This document shows positions 19,020-28,017 of a stretch of 64,000 bases of DNA, in pieces; within the stretch, counting starts at the first letter, position 1, and every line of letters begins with the position of its first letter. Under the pieces are notes generated by a model. It was not told where the DNA came from and made no database searches. It saw nothing but the letters and a program-made list of their open reading frames with translations. Source of the DNA: Muricauda sp. SCSIO 64092 (GTDB taxonomy: Bacteria; Bacteroidota; Bacteroidia; Flavobacteriales; Flavobacteriaceae); contig NZ_CP095413.1 of NCBI RefSeq assembly GCF_023016285.1, forward strand, positions 1,550,001-1,614,000, given 5' to 3'. The translations under genes were made by a program, and so were the position numbers.

Positions 19020-20055
19020 AAATCACCTGAAAACCAGAGGAAAACAGGGTCGTAGGAATATAATAATCTGTGGAAATTACTTGTGCACCAGAGGCTTTGG
19101 CCTTTTGGAACCTTGTGTAATCAAAGTTTCTGGCTTCTTTTGTACCTGCATCTGCACGCGTCCTGACCATATAGCCTTTTTGGATCAGATTCCCGATATA
19201 TTCAAAATTGCGAACCGGATCATTGACAATTCGAAAACCGGCCTCAGGGTTTCCTTCCTCGCTATTGACAAACATAGCGGCTTTGTGCAAGTTTGGGAAA
19301 CCTTGCAGATATCGACCAATTTTCTCTTCATTTTCATCCAAAACAAACAAGATGCGGCCTCTGACCTCGTCAAGATCGGGCCATCCCGATTGCAATACGG
19401 CTTCTTCCAAAGTTGGGTGGTTACCCCTTACAAAATCCGGGGTAATCAAATCTTTATCTTTAAAAACACTTCTGATTTCTTGGTCTAAACTATCCAATGC
19501 ATTTTTTGAAAAAGGTAAGGGTTTGGTCGTCCCATCCAGTGTTTGGTCCTTGGCATTGATCAGAATAACGATCGGGGTATGATCGGGATGTTCAGCACTC
19601 CATTTTTTAATGGCGACCAATCCATTCTTGAAAAGCAGGTGGTGACTTCTAAAATCGATGTCCTGGATATGGAACATTTTTAGACCTGGTTGGAGTAAGT
19701 CCTTTTTCAAATCGAATGGAATCGGGGGTACTCCCGTACTTTGAACAATACCCAGTCCCTTGGGCTGGGCATAACGGCCGCCAATGGGGTCATGAAATAC
19801 ATCCAGCTCTAAATTCCTCAGTCCCAAATCCAATTGTGTCCGTAATGGAGGATGTTCATATTGCAGGCTCATTGCAGCACTGCTATCCTTTATCCGGAGA
19901 TACCGCAACAAAGGCTCCTCAATGGCAATTTTATAGCTATTGTGGCTGCCTATTACCTGGATTTGGTTCCATTTAAGAGGTTCCTCCTGTGAACAGGCCA
20001 TCAGTAGAAGAATTAGGGCCCATTGCAATATCATACGGTTTGTCTTTGGTTTCAC
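18985..20055 (-). CDS. Ca2+-dependent phosphoinositide phospholipase C-like lipoprotein
   Basis: A 356-residue protein of the PI-PLC-like TIM-barrel superfamily, in the Ca2+-dependent (eukaryotic-like) branch. Visible residues are His38 in GSHNSYK, Glu83 and Asp85 in NLELDVFHDP, and a second catalytic-type His129 in FHIQDIDF. A lipoprotein signal (LLMAC, Cys21) places it on the outer or inner membrane surface. The reaction would be cleavage of a phosphoinositide or glycosyl-phosphoinositide to a lipid and an inositol phosphate (cyclic or linear). It sits 13 bp after the second GH92 and overlaps the phosphoesterase, a strong sign of joint function. Confidence 0.88.
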   Translation of the reverse strand: MKPKTNRMILQWALILLLMACSQEEPLKWNQIQVIGSHNSYKIAIEEPLLRYLRIKDSSAAMSLQYEHPPLRTQLDLGLRNLELDVFHDPIGGRYAQPKGLGIVQSTGVPPIPFDLKKDLLQPGLKMFHIQDIDFRSHHLLFKNGLVAIKKWSAEHPDHTPIVILINAKDQTLDGTTKPLPFSKNALDSLDQEIRSVFKDKDLITPDFVRGNHPTLEEAVLQSGWPDLDEVRGRILFVLDENEEKIGRYLQGFPNLHKAAMFVNSEEGNPEAGFRIVNDPVRNFEYIGNLIQKGYMVRTRADAGTKEARNFDYTRFQKAKASGAQVISTDYYIPTTLFSSGFQVIFDDGAYERVKE

Positions 20056-20068
20056 ACTGCCTGTGTTT

Positions 20069-22405
20069 TTAATCGGTCAGGGAAAACGGCCTGTCTTCTT
20101 TCTGGGCTCCCCAGTTTTTATTGGGCTGTTCCCCCATTTCAAAATGGAGTACTCCCCCATCCATCATATCAAAATGGTTCAAGTAGTTTTTAGTGATCGG
20201 AACGCCGTTTACCTTAAGCGATTGAATATATTTTTTGCCTTTTGATGCTCCCGGAGCATTGATTATCAACTCTTTGCCATTCTCCAATGCAATGGTGATC
20301 TTATCAAAATGTGGCCCGGAAATTACATACTCCGGTACGGAAGGTGCCACGGGATAAAACCCCAGGGCCGCAAAAACATACCAGGCGGACATCTGCCCGG
20401 CATCGTCATTACCGCTGAGGCCCCCAACCTCGCTGCTGTATTCCGTTTTCATGATGCGGTCCACCAGCTTTTGGGTTTTCCAAGGCTCCCCTGAAAAGTT
20501 GTATAAAAAGGGAATTTGGTGTCCCGGCTCATTGCCATGCCAATACTGACCCGTTCTATGAAAATTGTCCAGATTTTGGTTGAACCCTTTTTCACCCCCC
20601 ATAAGCTCCACAAGGCCACGAACGTCGTGGGGAACATACCAGGTGTATTGGTAGGGTGTTCCCTCGGTGATAAAGGGTTGTCGCACATACTTGTCAAAAT
20701 CCGCAATAAAGTTTCCATTGGCATACTTGCCCCGGACACAGGAATCCTGCACACTATAGACATGGCGATAGTTCCTGGCCCGTTCGGTCAAAATTTCCAT
20801 ATTTTTTTTGTCCCCTTTCCTTTTCGCGACACGGCTCAGTGCAAAGTCGTCAAAGGCGTACTCCAAGGTTCTTGATACCTGTTCGTTTTTATGGAAGGAT
20901 TCCTCCACCAAATCCTCCAACGGCACATAACCGTATTTTAGATAGGATTCCAAGGCTCGACGGCCCTTTCCTTGTTTGTACGCTTCAAAGTCTTTGGGCG
21001 ATTCAAAGGCATTTTTGAGGAGATAGGCATATTGTTGATCCGTGAGGTCAATCACTCCCTTGACATAGGCATCGGCCACAGTGGCTATCACATGGTCACC
21101 AATCATGGCCGAGGTATAGTGGTTCCAACAGGGAAAAATGGGAAGCCAACCGCCCTGTTCGGCCATAAGGAACAAACTGTTCATCATCTGTGCATTTACG
21201 GAGGGGGTAAGCAAATTAAACAGTGGATGCGATGCCCTGTAGGTATCCCACATGGAGAAATCCGTGAAATAGTCGCCTCCTCCGGTATTGAGCAACTGTT
21301 CCCCACCTGCAAAACTTTTATATGTGCCGTCCGCATCATTAAAAACCCTGGGCTGTAAATAGCTGTGATACAATGCGGTATAAAACATGATTTTGTCCTC
21401 TTCACTACCGCCTTCCACCCTGACCTTTGCCAATAGGTTTTCCCAGGTGGTTTTTAGGTTAGCCTTGGCCGATTCGAAGCTCAAATGCCCGGTTTCGCGC
21501 TCCAGGTTTTTCCTGGCCTCGGCAATGCCGGTAAAAGAAGTGCCCACCACGGCCTCAATGGTTTCGCCTTGTTTCACCTTAAAGGAAGCATAGCCCCCAC
21601 TGTTTTTTTGATTGGAAATTTCAATTGCCTTTTCCAGGATTTCATTTTGGCGGTACACCCCGTAGTTTTCAAAACTTCGGGCAAATCGAACTACAAAATA
21701 TCCGCTAAATCCGGCAGGTTCACCCCATCCCTGATAAATGCGATGTACGGGGTTGTACCCCACAATTTCATTGGATTCGGGCAGAATCTGCACAAAACCT
21801 TCCCCTTCATCACTGTTGGGATTTACCACTACATGGGCTTCCCCCTGTTTGTTATACGTAAATTTGAAAAGACCGGAACGCTTGGTGGCCGTCATTTCAA
21901 CAGTCACATCATGGTCTTCCAACTCTACTTCATAGACAAAAGGAGTGGCCCTTTCTTTTTTATGGTAAAACTTGGATCCCCTTTCCTCGGGAAGGCATTT
22001 AAGATTCCCTGAGATGGGCATAATCGTCATACTGCCATAATCCTGAACGCAGGAGCCGCTGAGCCAATGACTTCCCCTAAACCCCTGGATAATGGAATCG
22101 GTATAATAGTAGGGGGCATGACATTTGGTTTCGGTCACCTTGGTCTGGGGTGTCCAGTTGGTCATTCCAAAAGGTATGGTCACATAAGGCACCACTTGGG
22201 CGTTGTTCTCTTTGCCATGCCCATGTTTTAAGGCACTTATAGTAGTGGCAGGTGCCGTGCCAATAAGGGGATTAACGTAGGTGACCAACGCCTTTTGGGA
22301 GGTTTTGACCATCGTTTCACAACCCAGCACCAAAAAAAGGACCGCACTTACCATGGCCATCCCACGATGGGTTTTTAATCTAGCCTTGAAAAAGATATCC
22401 TTCAT
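20069..22405 (-). CDS. GH92 alpha-mannosidase-like lipoprotein
   Basis: A 778-residue protein with a lipobox (LVLGC). It has the GH92 two-domain architecture: an N-terminal beta-sandwich starting at YVNPLIGT and a C-terminal (alpha/alpha)6 barrel. The catalytic-acid segment ITEGTPYQYTW and the Ca2+/base segment GNDDAGQMSAW match known GH92 exo-alpha-mannosidases, which are inverting and Ca2+-dependent. An unusual N-terminal stretch rich in His, Lys and Asn (KHGHGKENNAQ) follows strand one. The second GH92 of the operon lies upstream beyond the GH28 gene; two GH92s suggest two different alpha-mannosyl linkages. Confidence 0.9.
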   Translation of the reverse strand: MKDIFFKARLKTHRGMAMVSAVLFLVLGCETMVKTSQKALVTYVNPLIGTAPATTISALKHGHGKENNAQVVPYVTIPFGMTNWTPQTKVTETKCHAPYYYTDSIIQGFRGSHWLSGSCVQDYGSMTIMPISGNLKCLPEERGSKFYHKKERATPFVYEVELEDHDVTVEMTATKRSGLFKFTYNKQGEAHVVVNPNSDEGEGFVQILPESNEIVGYNPVHRIYQGWGEPAGFSGYFVVRFARSFENYGVYRQNEILEKAIEISNQKNSGGYASFKVKQGETIEAVVGTSFTGIAEARKNLERETGHLSFESAKANLKTTWENLLAKVRVEGGSEEDKIMFYTALYHSYLQPRVFNDADGTYKSFAGGEQLLNTGGGDYFTDFSMWDTYRASHPLFNLLTPSVNAQMMNSLFLMAEQGGWLPIFPCWNHYTSAMIGDHVIATVADAYVKGVIDLTDQQYAYLLKNAFESPKDFEAYKQGKGRRALESYLKYGYVPLEDLVEESFHKNEQVSRTLEYAFDDFALSRVAKRKGDKKNMEILTERARNYRHVYSVQDSCVRGKYANGNFIADFDKYVRQPFITEGTPYQYTWYVPHDVRGLVELMGGEKGFNQNLDNFHRTGQYWHGNEPGHQIPFLYNFSGEPWKTQKLVDRIMKTEYSSEVGGLSGNDDAGQMSAWYVFAALGFYPVAPSVPEYVISGPHFDKITIALENGKELIINAPGASKGKKYIQSLKVNGVPITKNYLNHFDMMDGGVLHFEMGEQPNKNWGAQKEDRPFSLTD

Positions 22406-22458
22406 ACTAACTTCCTATCAACAAGAACCGGTGCCCTATAAAGTCGTCAAACCCTGGT

Positions 22459-24090
22459 CTAATCAATTTTTTTAATGGTATTATCCAAACGGGCATCATT
22501 CTTAACACCCACCGTTTTCTTTAACACAATTTGTTTATGTGCCGTAGGAGGGAGGGTAATATTGTTAAGATTTACCCTTTCCGCATCATCAAAGATATAG
22601 CCGGGACGGTAATCTTTGTCATCCAATTGTAACGTCACATTTTTAAAGGTGATGTCCTTTACGTGCCTTACATAAAACCCCCAAGCGGGAAGTTCCCCGA
22701 ACATGGAAAACTCCGGGTAGTCATTGATCTTTTCCGGCACTTGGTCCAATCTGCCCAACGGAATATAGGCCATGCCTTTTGAGGCCCTGCCCGGAGCGGT
22801 AATCTCCACATTTTCAATAATTATATCCTCAACTTTGTGCCCAGGAATGCCCGTTATGGAAGAGGGAATGGGATTGTGAAAAAAATCCACTGCAGGCCCT
22901 CTCATATCATAGTCCAAATCAGGTCTTCCAAACGGAACCTGAACTTTAATATCCTTTATATGGACATTTCTTATTTTACCGGGTTGTTTTCCGCTTCTGT
23001 GCCCTAGGCGGATAAAAATGGCGTTGCCCGTGTTCTTGGCCACGATATTGGAGACATTGATATTCTCTATCACGCCCCCGTCCACACTTTCTATGGCAAT
23101 GGCCGAACGAAAGGTGTCAAAAACCTCAATACTATCTATGGTCACGTTTTTAAATCCACCATGGGAGGCGGTTCCAAATTTTAGTGCACTTGCACTGCTC
23201 CTTACGGTACAATTGGCAATGTATATACTATCGTTATAATAATCTGGGTAATATGATTTTAGGCAAATACCATCATCGGCCGAGTCCACATCACAATGGG
23301 TCACCTGCACATTTTTACAATCGGTGATATCGATGCCGTCATTGTTCCAATAGGCCCTGTTGACCACTTTTAGATGGTCTAACTTCAGGTTTTCGCAAAG
23401 CTCAAAGGAAAGTCCCCAGCAAGAACCGTTGTACAAATCCAAATCCAAAATCTCGACATTCTTACAGGCAGAGAACCGAAAGAGTTTGGGTCTGGCCGTT
23501 TCATTGGGGCGCATTCTTCGGTAATTGTATTTTGGGTCAATGCGTTCCCCAGTGTGGTGAAGGCTGTCTATGGCCAAGGCCAATTTCCTGCCTTGGCCAT
23601 CAATCCTGCCCCTGCCATATATTTTGAAATCATTCGCTTTGTAGGCCACCAAAAAAGCCATTTGGGAATTGTCATCTTTCTTGGGTGATTCCGGTTTGCC
23701 CTCCATGGCCATTTCCTTATAATCATATGGATTGGTGCTTCCCAATAGCACTGCTCCCTCCTTCAAATAAAGACTTACATTTGATTTCATTTCCAAACTT
23801 CCCGAAAGGTACTGCCCCGCAGGAAACACCAAAGTTCCCCCACCTGCTTGGTTTACCCGGTCTATCAAAGCTTGTAAGGCTAAAGTGTTCAGGGTGTTAC
23901 CACCTGAAACAACGCCGTACTCGGTAACTTTATACTCCAGGTCGTCAGTTTTCTTTATGTATGTTTGTTTGGCTATTTCCTTTGAAAGCGGTTTTTCTTT
24001 CGTTGTGACTTTTTTGCAGGAACCAAGAAAGAGTAGGCTTGACAAAATGAGTTTAAAATATAAATACCGACAATTGAATAGCATAATCAA
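22459..24090 (-). CDS. GH28-family beta-helix glycosidase lipoprotein
   Basis: A 543-residue protein with a lipobox (FLGSC, Cys25) and a right-handed beta-helix of the polygalacturonase family. The three acidic positions are represented by WNNDGIDI (Asp for the NTD motif) and SADDGICLKS (DD), and SHGG is retained. The canonical Arg-x-Lys motif that holds galacturonate carboxylates is not seen where expected; the region reads SAIAIES. The enzyme is therefore probably an inverting exo-hydrolase for an alpha-linked uronic or related sugar with a neutral aglycone, not a pectinase. It starts 6 bp after the upstream GH92 stop codon. Confidence 0.85.
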   Translation of the reverse strand: MIMLFNCRYLYFKLILSSLLFLGSCKKVTTKEKPLSKEIAKQTYIKKTDDLEYKVTEYGVVSGGNTLNTLALQALIDRVNQAGGGTLVFPAGQYLSGSLEMKSNVSLYLKEGAVLLGSTNPYDYKEMAMEGKPESPKKDDNSQMAFLVAYKANDFKIYGRGRIDGQGRKLALAIDSLHHTGERIDPKYNYRRMRPNETARPKLFRFSACKNVEILDLDLYNGSCWGLSFELCENLKLDHLKVVNRAYWNNDGIDITDCKNVQVTHCDVDSADDGICLKSYYPDYYNDSIYIANCTVRSSASALKFGTASHGGFKNVTIDSIEVFDTFRSAIAIESVDGGVIENINVSNIVAKNTGNAIFIRLGHRSGKQPGKIRNVHIKDIKVQVPFGRPDLDYDMRGPAVDFFHNPIPSSITGIPGHKVEDIIIENVEITAPGRASKGMAYIPLGRLDQVPEKINDYPEFSMFGELPAWGFYVRHVKDITFKNVTLQLDDKDYRPGYIFDDAERVNLNNITLPPTAHKQIVLKKTVGVKNDARLDNTIKKID

Positions 24091-24096
24091 AGGTTT

Positions 24097-26163
24097 TTAC
24101 CCTTTTTTGGGTTTAGGTTTGTTTCCAAGTTCAAATTGCAAGACCCCTCCCCTCGAAATGAGATTGAAGTCTATTAAGCTTGAGTTGATTTCGTCTCCAT
24201 TCCAAGTTACCTTTTGAATGAATATGTTTTCTGTGGAAAATCCATTTGTCACTATTTGCAAAGGTTGATCCGGGGTCTTGATTGCTATTTTCTTGAATAA
24301 TGGGGTAGTCAGGGCCAACTGTGTGCTTCCGGGAAATACGGGATATAGGCCCATGGCCGAGCAGACGAACCAAGCAGACATGGTTCCCGCATCATCGTCC
24401 ATTTCCCGAATATAACCATGTGGCGTGGCCTGAAATATTTTACGTGTACTGGGTGTTTTCCATTTCTCATGGGTGCCATACCAGTTGTTGGTTTTCTCGG
24501 TCATCAACCGGTTCACCAATTTTTGGGTCTTCCATGGTGAACGAGTGTAGACATATAAATACGGAACTTGAATATCCGGCTGATTTCCAATATTAAAAAG
24601 CTCGTTATCAAAAAAATAGTCCAATTGTTCCTCAAACACTTCCTTCCCTCCCACTAACTTCTGGATGCCTTTTATATCATAAGGTACCAACCAACGGTAT
24701 TGCCAAAGTGTACCCTCATAAAGCCCGTCCCCGTGCATGATATCGGAATTGTCACCCATGTTCCGAAACTTATCCTTCCACGTGTCTTGGTATTGAAGTG
24801 CTTTTTTTAGGTATATACTGTAATCCTCCTTCTTTCCAAGTTCCTTTGCTATTTGCGATAGTGCCCACAAATCGTAACTGGATTCCAGCACATTGTCCGG
24901 TGTTTTAAAGGGCAGTCTTATCGCTTCCTCCAGTAGCTTGGGATAAATGGATTTGAGGTCAAAGGGCAACAGTCTTTTCTGAAGGGCTTCCAAAAGTACT
25001 ATGCTCGAATGTTCTGTACGCACGGTGATAAAAGGTTCCTTTTCCGTGGCCCAATCAGGCTTGCCCTGCTGATACAGTTTTCCAATGGAACTCACCATGT
25101 CCTTATAATGCTCTGGGTATAGCAAGGACAATAAAGGCATCTTGGTTCGAAAAGTGTCCCATATAGACCACCCATGATAATGGTTGGTCCTATCCGTTTT
25201 ATGGATTTCCCCATCGCTTCCTTTAAAGGAACCATCCCCATCTTGAATCTGAAAAGGGGTTTGTAGCAGGTGGTACAAATGGGTGTAAAAAAGCTTTTTA
25301 TCCTCCTCATTTTCAGTATAAACCTTAACTACCGATAGGTTTTTGGCCCATTCTTGGCGGGCCTGTTCCTTCACCTCTTCAAAATCCATATTACGGACAC
25401 GTTGAAGGTTTTTTAGGGCATTTTGACTGCTTACCGTGGATAGGGCACACAATACCCGGACTTCTTGCCCTAAATCGACATCAAAAGAGAAAATGACCTT
25501 TGCTTCCTCTTCTTCAACATCGAAATTTTCTGAATCAGTAGCCAATGCAAAGTAGAAAGTGTACTTGCCTTTGTTGCAGACATTTGCCCCTGACACTTCA
25601 CCCAACACCACTCCATCTTTTTGCAGATGGTGCTTTTCGTAGTAAAATTTAGAGAGTGAGCTTTGCAGGTCAACGGTAATTCCCCCAGCTCCACTTTGAG
25701 GGAAGGTATATTTATGAAAGGCAACCTGGCGTGTTGACGTCAACTCGCATTTTACTCCGTTTTTCAAGTCCACTGAGTAATAACCGGGCTGCGCCCTTTC
25801 CGTTTCCTTTTTATAGCCCTGGGGATTGGGGTAGGGTGACTTGACCCCCAAAAAAGGAAGCATTCTGAGATTGCCTCCTACACCGCGACAACCAACACCA
25901 GAAAACCGGGTATTGGAAAAACCGAGAATGTGGTTGGCATCATAATCATATCCCGAATGTCCAATAGGATAGGTATCGGGTGCTGGTTTGGCCATTCCAA
26001 AGGGAACCGCAGCGGCCGGGTCGGTTTGGCCATGGTCACTGCCGGTACATATAAAGGGGTCTACATAATCCACAATTTGTTTCTCGACTTGTCCGTGTTC
26101 CACTTGCGCACAAAGCATTGAAACGCAGATGCACATAAAAATTGCTATGATTTTGTGTTTCAC
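24097..26163 (-). CDS. GH92 alpha-mannosidase-like protein
   Basis: About 688 residues from a GTG at 26163. That start is chosen because it immediately yields a signal peptide (KHKIIAIFMCICVSMLCAQ). The further-upstream ATG at 26256 lies in the loop of a terminator hairpin and would bury the signal. The GH92 hallmarks are present: YVDPFICTGSDHGQTDPAAAVPFGM at the N-terminus, YEGTLWQYRW (catalytic acid) and DDDAGTMSAWFV (Ca2+/base). No lipobox is obvious, so it is probably soluble and periplasmic. It is the first enzyme gene after susD and follows an intrinsic terminator, so it may be expressed below susCD. Confidence 0.88.
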   Translation of the reverse strand: MKHKIIAIFMCICVSMLCAQVEHGQVEKQIVDYVDPFICTGSDHGQTDPAAAVPFGMAKPAPDTYPIGHSGYDYDANHILGFSNTRFSGVGCRGVGGNLRMLPFLGVKSPYPNPQGYKKETERAQPGYYSVDLKNGVKCELTSTRQVAFHKYTFPQSGAGGITVDLQSSLSKFYYEKHHLQKDGVVLGEVSGANVCNKGKYTFYFALATDSENFDVEEEEAKVIFSFDVDLGQEVRVLCALSTVSSQNALKNLQRVRNMDFEEVKEQARQEWAKNLSVVKVYTENEEDKKLFYTHLYHLLQTPFQIQDGDGSFKGSDGEIHKTDRTNHYHGWSIWDTFRTKMPLLSLLYPEHYKDMVSSIGKLYQQGKPDWATEKEPFITVRTEHSSIVLLEALQKRLLPFDLKSIYPKLLEEAIRLPFKTPDNVLESSYDLWALSQIAKELGKKEDYSIYLKKALQYQDTWKDKFRNMGDNSDIMHGDGLYEGTLWQYRWLVPYDIKGIQKLVGGKEVFEEQLDYFFDNELFNIGNQPDIQVPYLYVYTRSPWKTQKLVNRLMTEKTNNWYGTHEKWKTPSTRKIFQATPHGYIREMDDDAGTMSAWFVCSAMGLYPVFPGSTQLALTTPLFKKIAIKTPDQPLQIVTNGFSTENIFIQKVTWNGDEINSSLIDFNLISRGGVLQFELGNKPKPKKG

Positions 26164-26232
26164 CTTTACGTTTGTTATTGATCCATACCCTATTGCCTGA
26201 CTTTTGGGAATTTCATTCTTATCCCTAAAAAA

Positions 26233-26263
26233 AGGGCAGATGCAGGGATTGTACATCTGCCCT
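26233..26263 (-). terminator. Intrinsic terminator between susD and the enzyme genes
   Basis: On the minus strand a perfect 10-bp stem (AGGGCAGATG / CATCTGCCCT) with an 11-nt loop is followed directly by a run of T. It lies 63 bp after the susD stop codon and 70 bp before the GTG of the first GH92 gene. Partial read-through would set a high susCD to low enzyme ratio. Confidence 0.85.
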
Positions 26264-26325
26264 AAACCTAATTAATCTAACTACAAAAACTAACTAAACT
26301 CAAACTATTAAAACTAGAATGACTC

Positions 26326-27999
26326 TCAATACCCGGGATTTTGTTCCAAAGAGCCATCGGACAATAACAATTCATTGGCAGGGATGGGTCTTAACAGGTG
26401 AATGCTGCTATCAAATGCGCCATGATCGGCATTTTGGGGGTTGTACAGATTCAGTCGTTCCTCCAATCTACCCATTCGTTTTAACACTGCCCAACGGTTT
26501 TCCTCCCCAGCGAGTTCAATGGCCCGTTCATCAAGGAGGTTGTCCAAGGTAAGCTGCGTATAAAAACTGGCCTCTCCGGTCGCCCTTTCCCTGACAATGT
26601 TGAGGTGTTGCAAGCCGGATGTGCCGTTACCGACAGCCAAATAGGCCTCGGCCGCAATCAAATGGGTTTCTGCTATCCTAAACACATAGGTATCCCTGGA
26701 ACCATTACCTGCCCCATCTATACCGATATCGTCGAATTTCTTAAAAATGGGGAAATTGATTCGGTTAATATTGGAAGAATACTGGTAGACCGCCCCTGGA
26801 ACATTGTCTGGAACACCGAACAGGTATTGATCTGGTTGGTACACCCAGTATCGGTTAAGCCTATCGGCCAGCTCTGTAGCATCGAGGGTCATTTTGGGAT
26901 AGTAGATTACCGTATCACCCACTGCGATGGGGTCTTCCGGTTGTCCTTCACCCGACGAAAACGTGACCTCTTCCGCAGCAAACAAAGCTCGGTGCAAGGT
27001 TACATCGTCCCGGGTATCGTTAGCGGCAAAAAGTCCGTAAAAATAGGGAGTGGGCATTAACCCGGAACGCGAACTGTTTGCTCCATATATACTGTTTCTC
27101 CCAATACCTGCATAGTTTTCTATGGCATTCATCAAGAGTCCGTGCTTGGAATTGCTACGATCGTTATCATTTCCCCCAGGCCCATATTGCACGGCAAACA
27201 ATACCTCATCATTCACCTGGTTATCATAATCAAACAGCTCTTCAAAAGTTTGACTTCTTAAATCGTAGCTCCCAATGGCCTGCTCTGCAAGGGAAGCAGC
27301 TGTATCAAAATCTGTGGCATCGCCATATGATTTGTAACCCCTTGTCAGATATACATCGGCCAACAGATGCTGTGCGGCCCTTCTGGAAAACCTACCTGTT
27401 TGCGGTGCATCCAGTAAATTGGGAATGGCCGCCTCCAAGTCAGAAATGATTTGCCCAAAGGTTTCCTCCTCACTGGATCGTGCATAATCTGCACGTATGG
27501 ATGTGGTCTCTTCCAATTCTAAAACCACCCCTCCATAGTGCTGTACCAAGTTGTAGAATGCCAATGCCCTTAATGCCCTTGCCTGGGCAATTCCATAGTC
27601 CCTGGCACCCAAATTGGCATCGCTCCAGGAAATATCGTTCTGGTATCTGTTAACGGCAATATTGGCGTCCGCAATCAAATTGTAGTTTACCTTCCAATAT
27701 TCCACGGTGTTTTCATTGTCCGAACTCAATCCAAAATAGTCGTTGAAGCTATTGAATTCCTCCACCTGGGTTTGAACTGTATAGATATCGGTACCTGACA
27801 AGTTGATATCATATTCCTTATAGATATCCCTCAAGTCCTCATAGATGCCCACAATCAATTGGTCTGCATTATCCTCCCCTATGAAAGTTTCTGCAGTGAC
27901 ATCGGAAAAGAACTCCTCTTCCAGATAGTTCTCACAGGCTATAAAACTTGCCATCCCAATAAGGAGAAAAGCGTATTTTAAATTCTTAAAAGATTTCAT
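26326..27999 (-). CDS. SusD/RagB-family glycan-binding lipoprotein
   Basis: A 557-residue protein with a lipobox (FIAC) giving a surface lipoprotein. The architecture is SusD-like: an N-terminal TPR-rich region with the QARALRALAFYNLVQHYGG motif, and a C-terminal RagB/SusD domain ending in LLRPIPANELLLSDG...NPGY, the signature tail of the family. It binds the glycan and caps the SusC barrel. It starts 18 bp after susC, as usual. The ligand is unknown; the operon suggests a mannosylated inositol glycan. Confidence 0.95.
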   Translation of the reverse strand: MKSFKNLKYAFLLIGMASFIACENYLEEEFFSDVTAETFIGEDNADQLIVGIYEDLRDIYKEYDINLSGTDIYTVQTQVEEFNSFNDYFGLSSDNENTVEYWKVNYNLIADANIAVNRYQNDISWSDANLGARDYGIAQARALRALAFYNLVQHYGGVVLELEETTSIRADYARSSEEETFGQIISDLEAAIPNLLDAPQTGRFSRRAAQHLLADVYLTRGYKSYGDATDFDTAASLAEQAIGSYDLRSQTFEELFDYDNQVNDEVLFAVQYGPGGNDNDRSNSKHGLLMNAIENYAGIGRNSIYGANSSRSGLMPTPYFYGLFAANDTRDDVTLHRALFAAEEVTFSSGEGQPEDPIAVGDTVIYYPKMTLDATELADRLNRYWVYQPDQYLFGVPDNVPGAVYQYSSNINRINFPIFKKFDDIGIDGAGNGSRDTYVFRIAETHLIAAEAYLAVGNGTSGLQHLNIVRERATGEASFYTQLTLDNLLDERAIELAGEENRWAVLKRMGRLEERLNLYNPQNADHGAFDSSIHLLRPIPANELLLSDGSLEQNPGY

Positions 28000-28017
28000 T
28001 TCTAATTTTTTTTAGGA

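Noticed and set aside
26164..26256. Upstream ATG for the first GH92 gene
   Set aside because: The ATG is in the loop of an intrinsic terminator and would place the signal peptide about 32 residues inside the protein.
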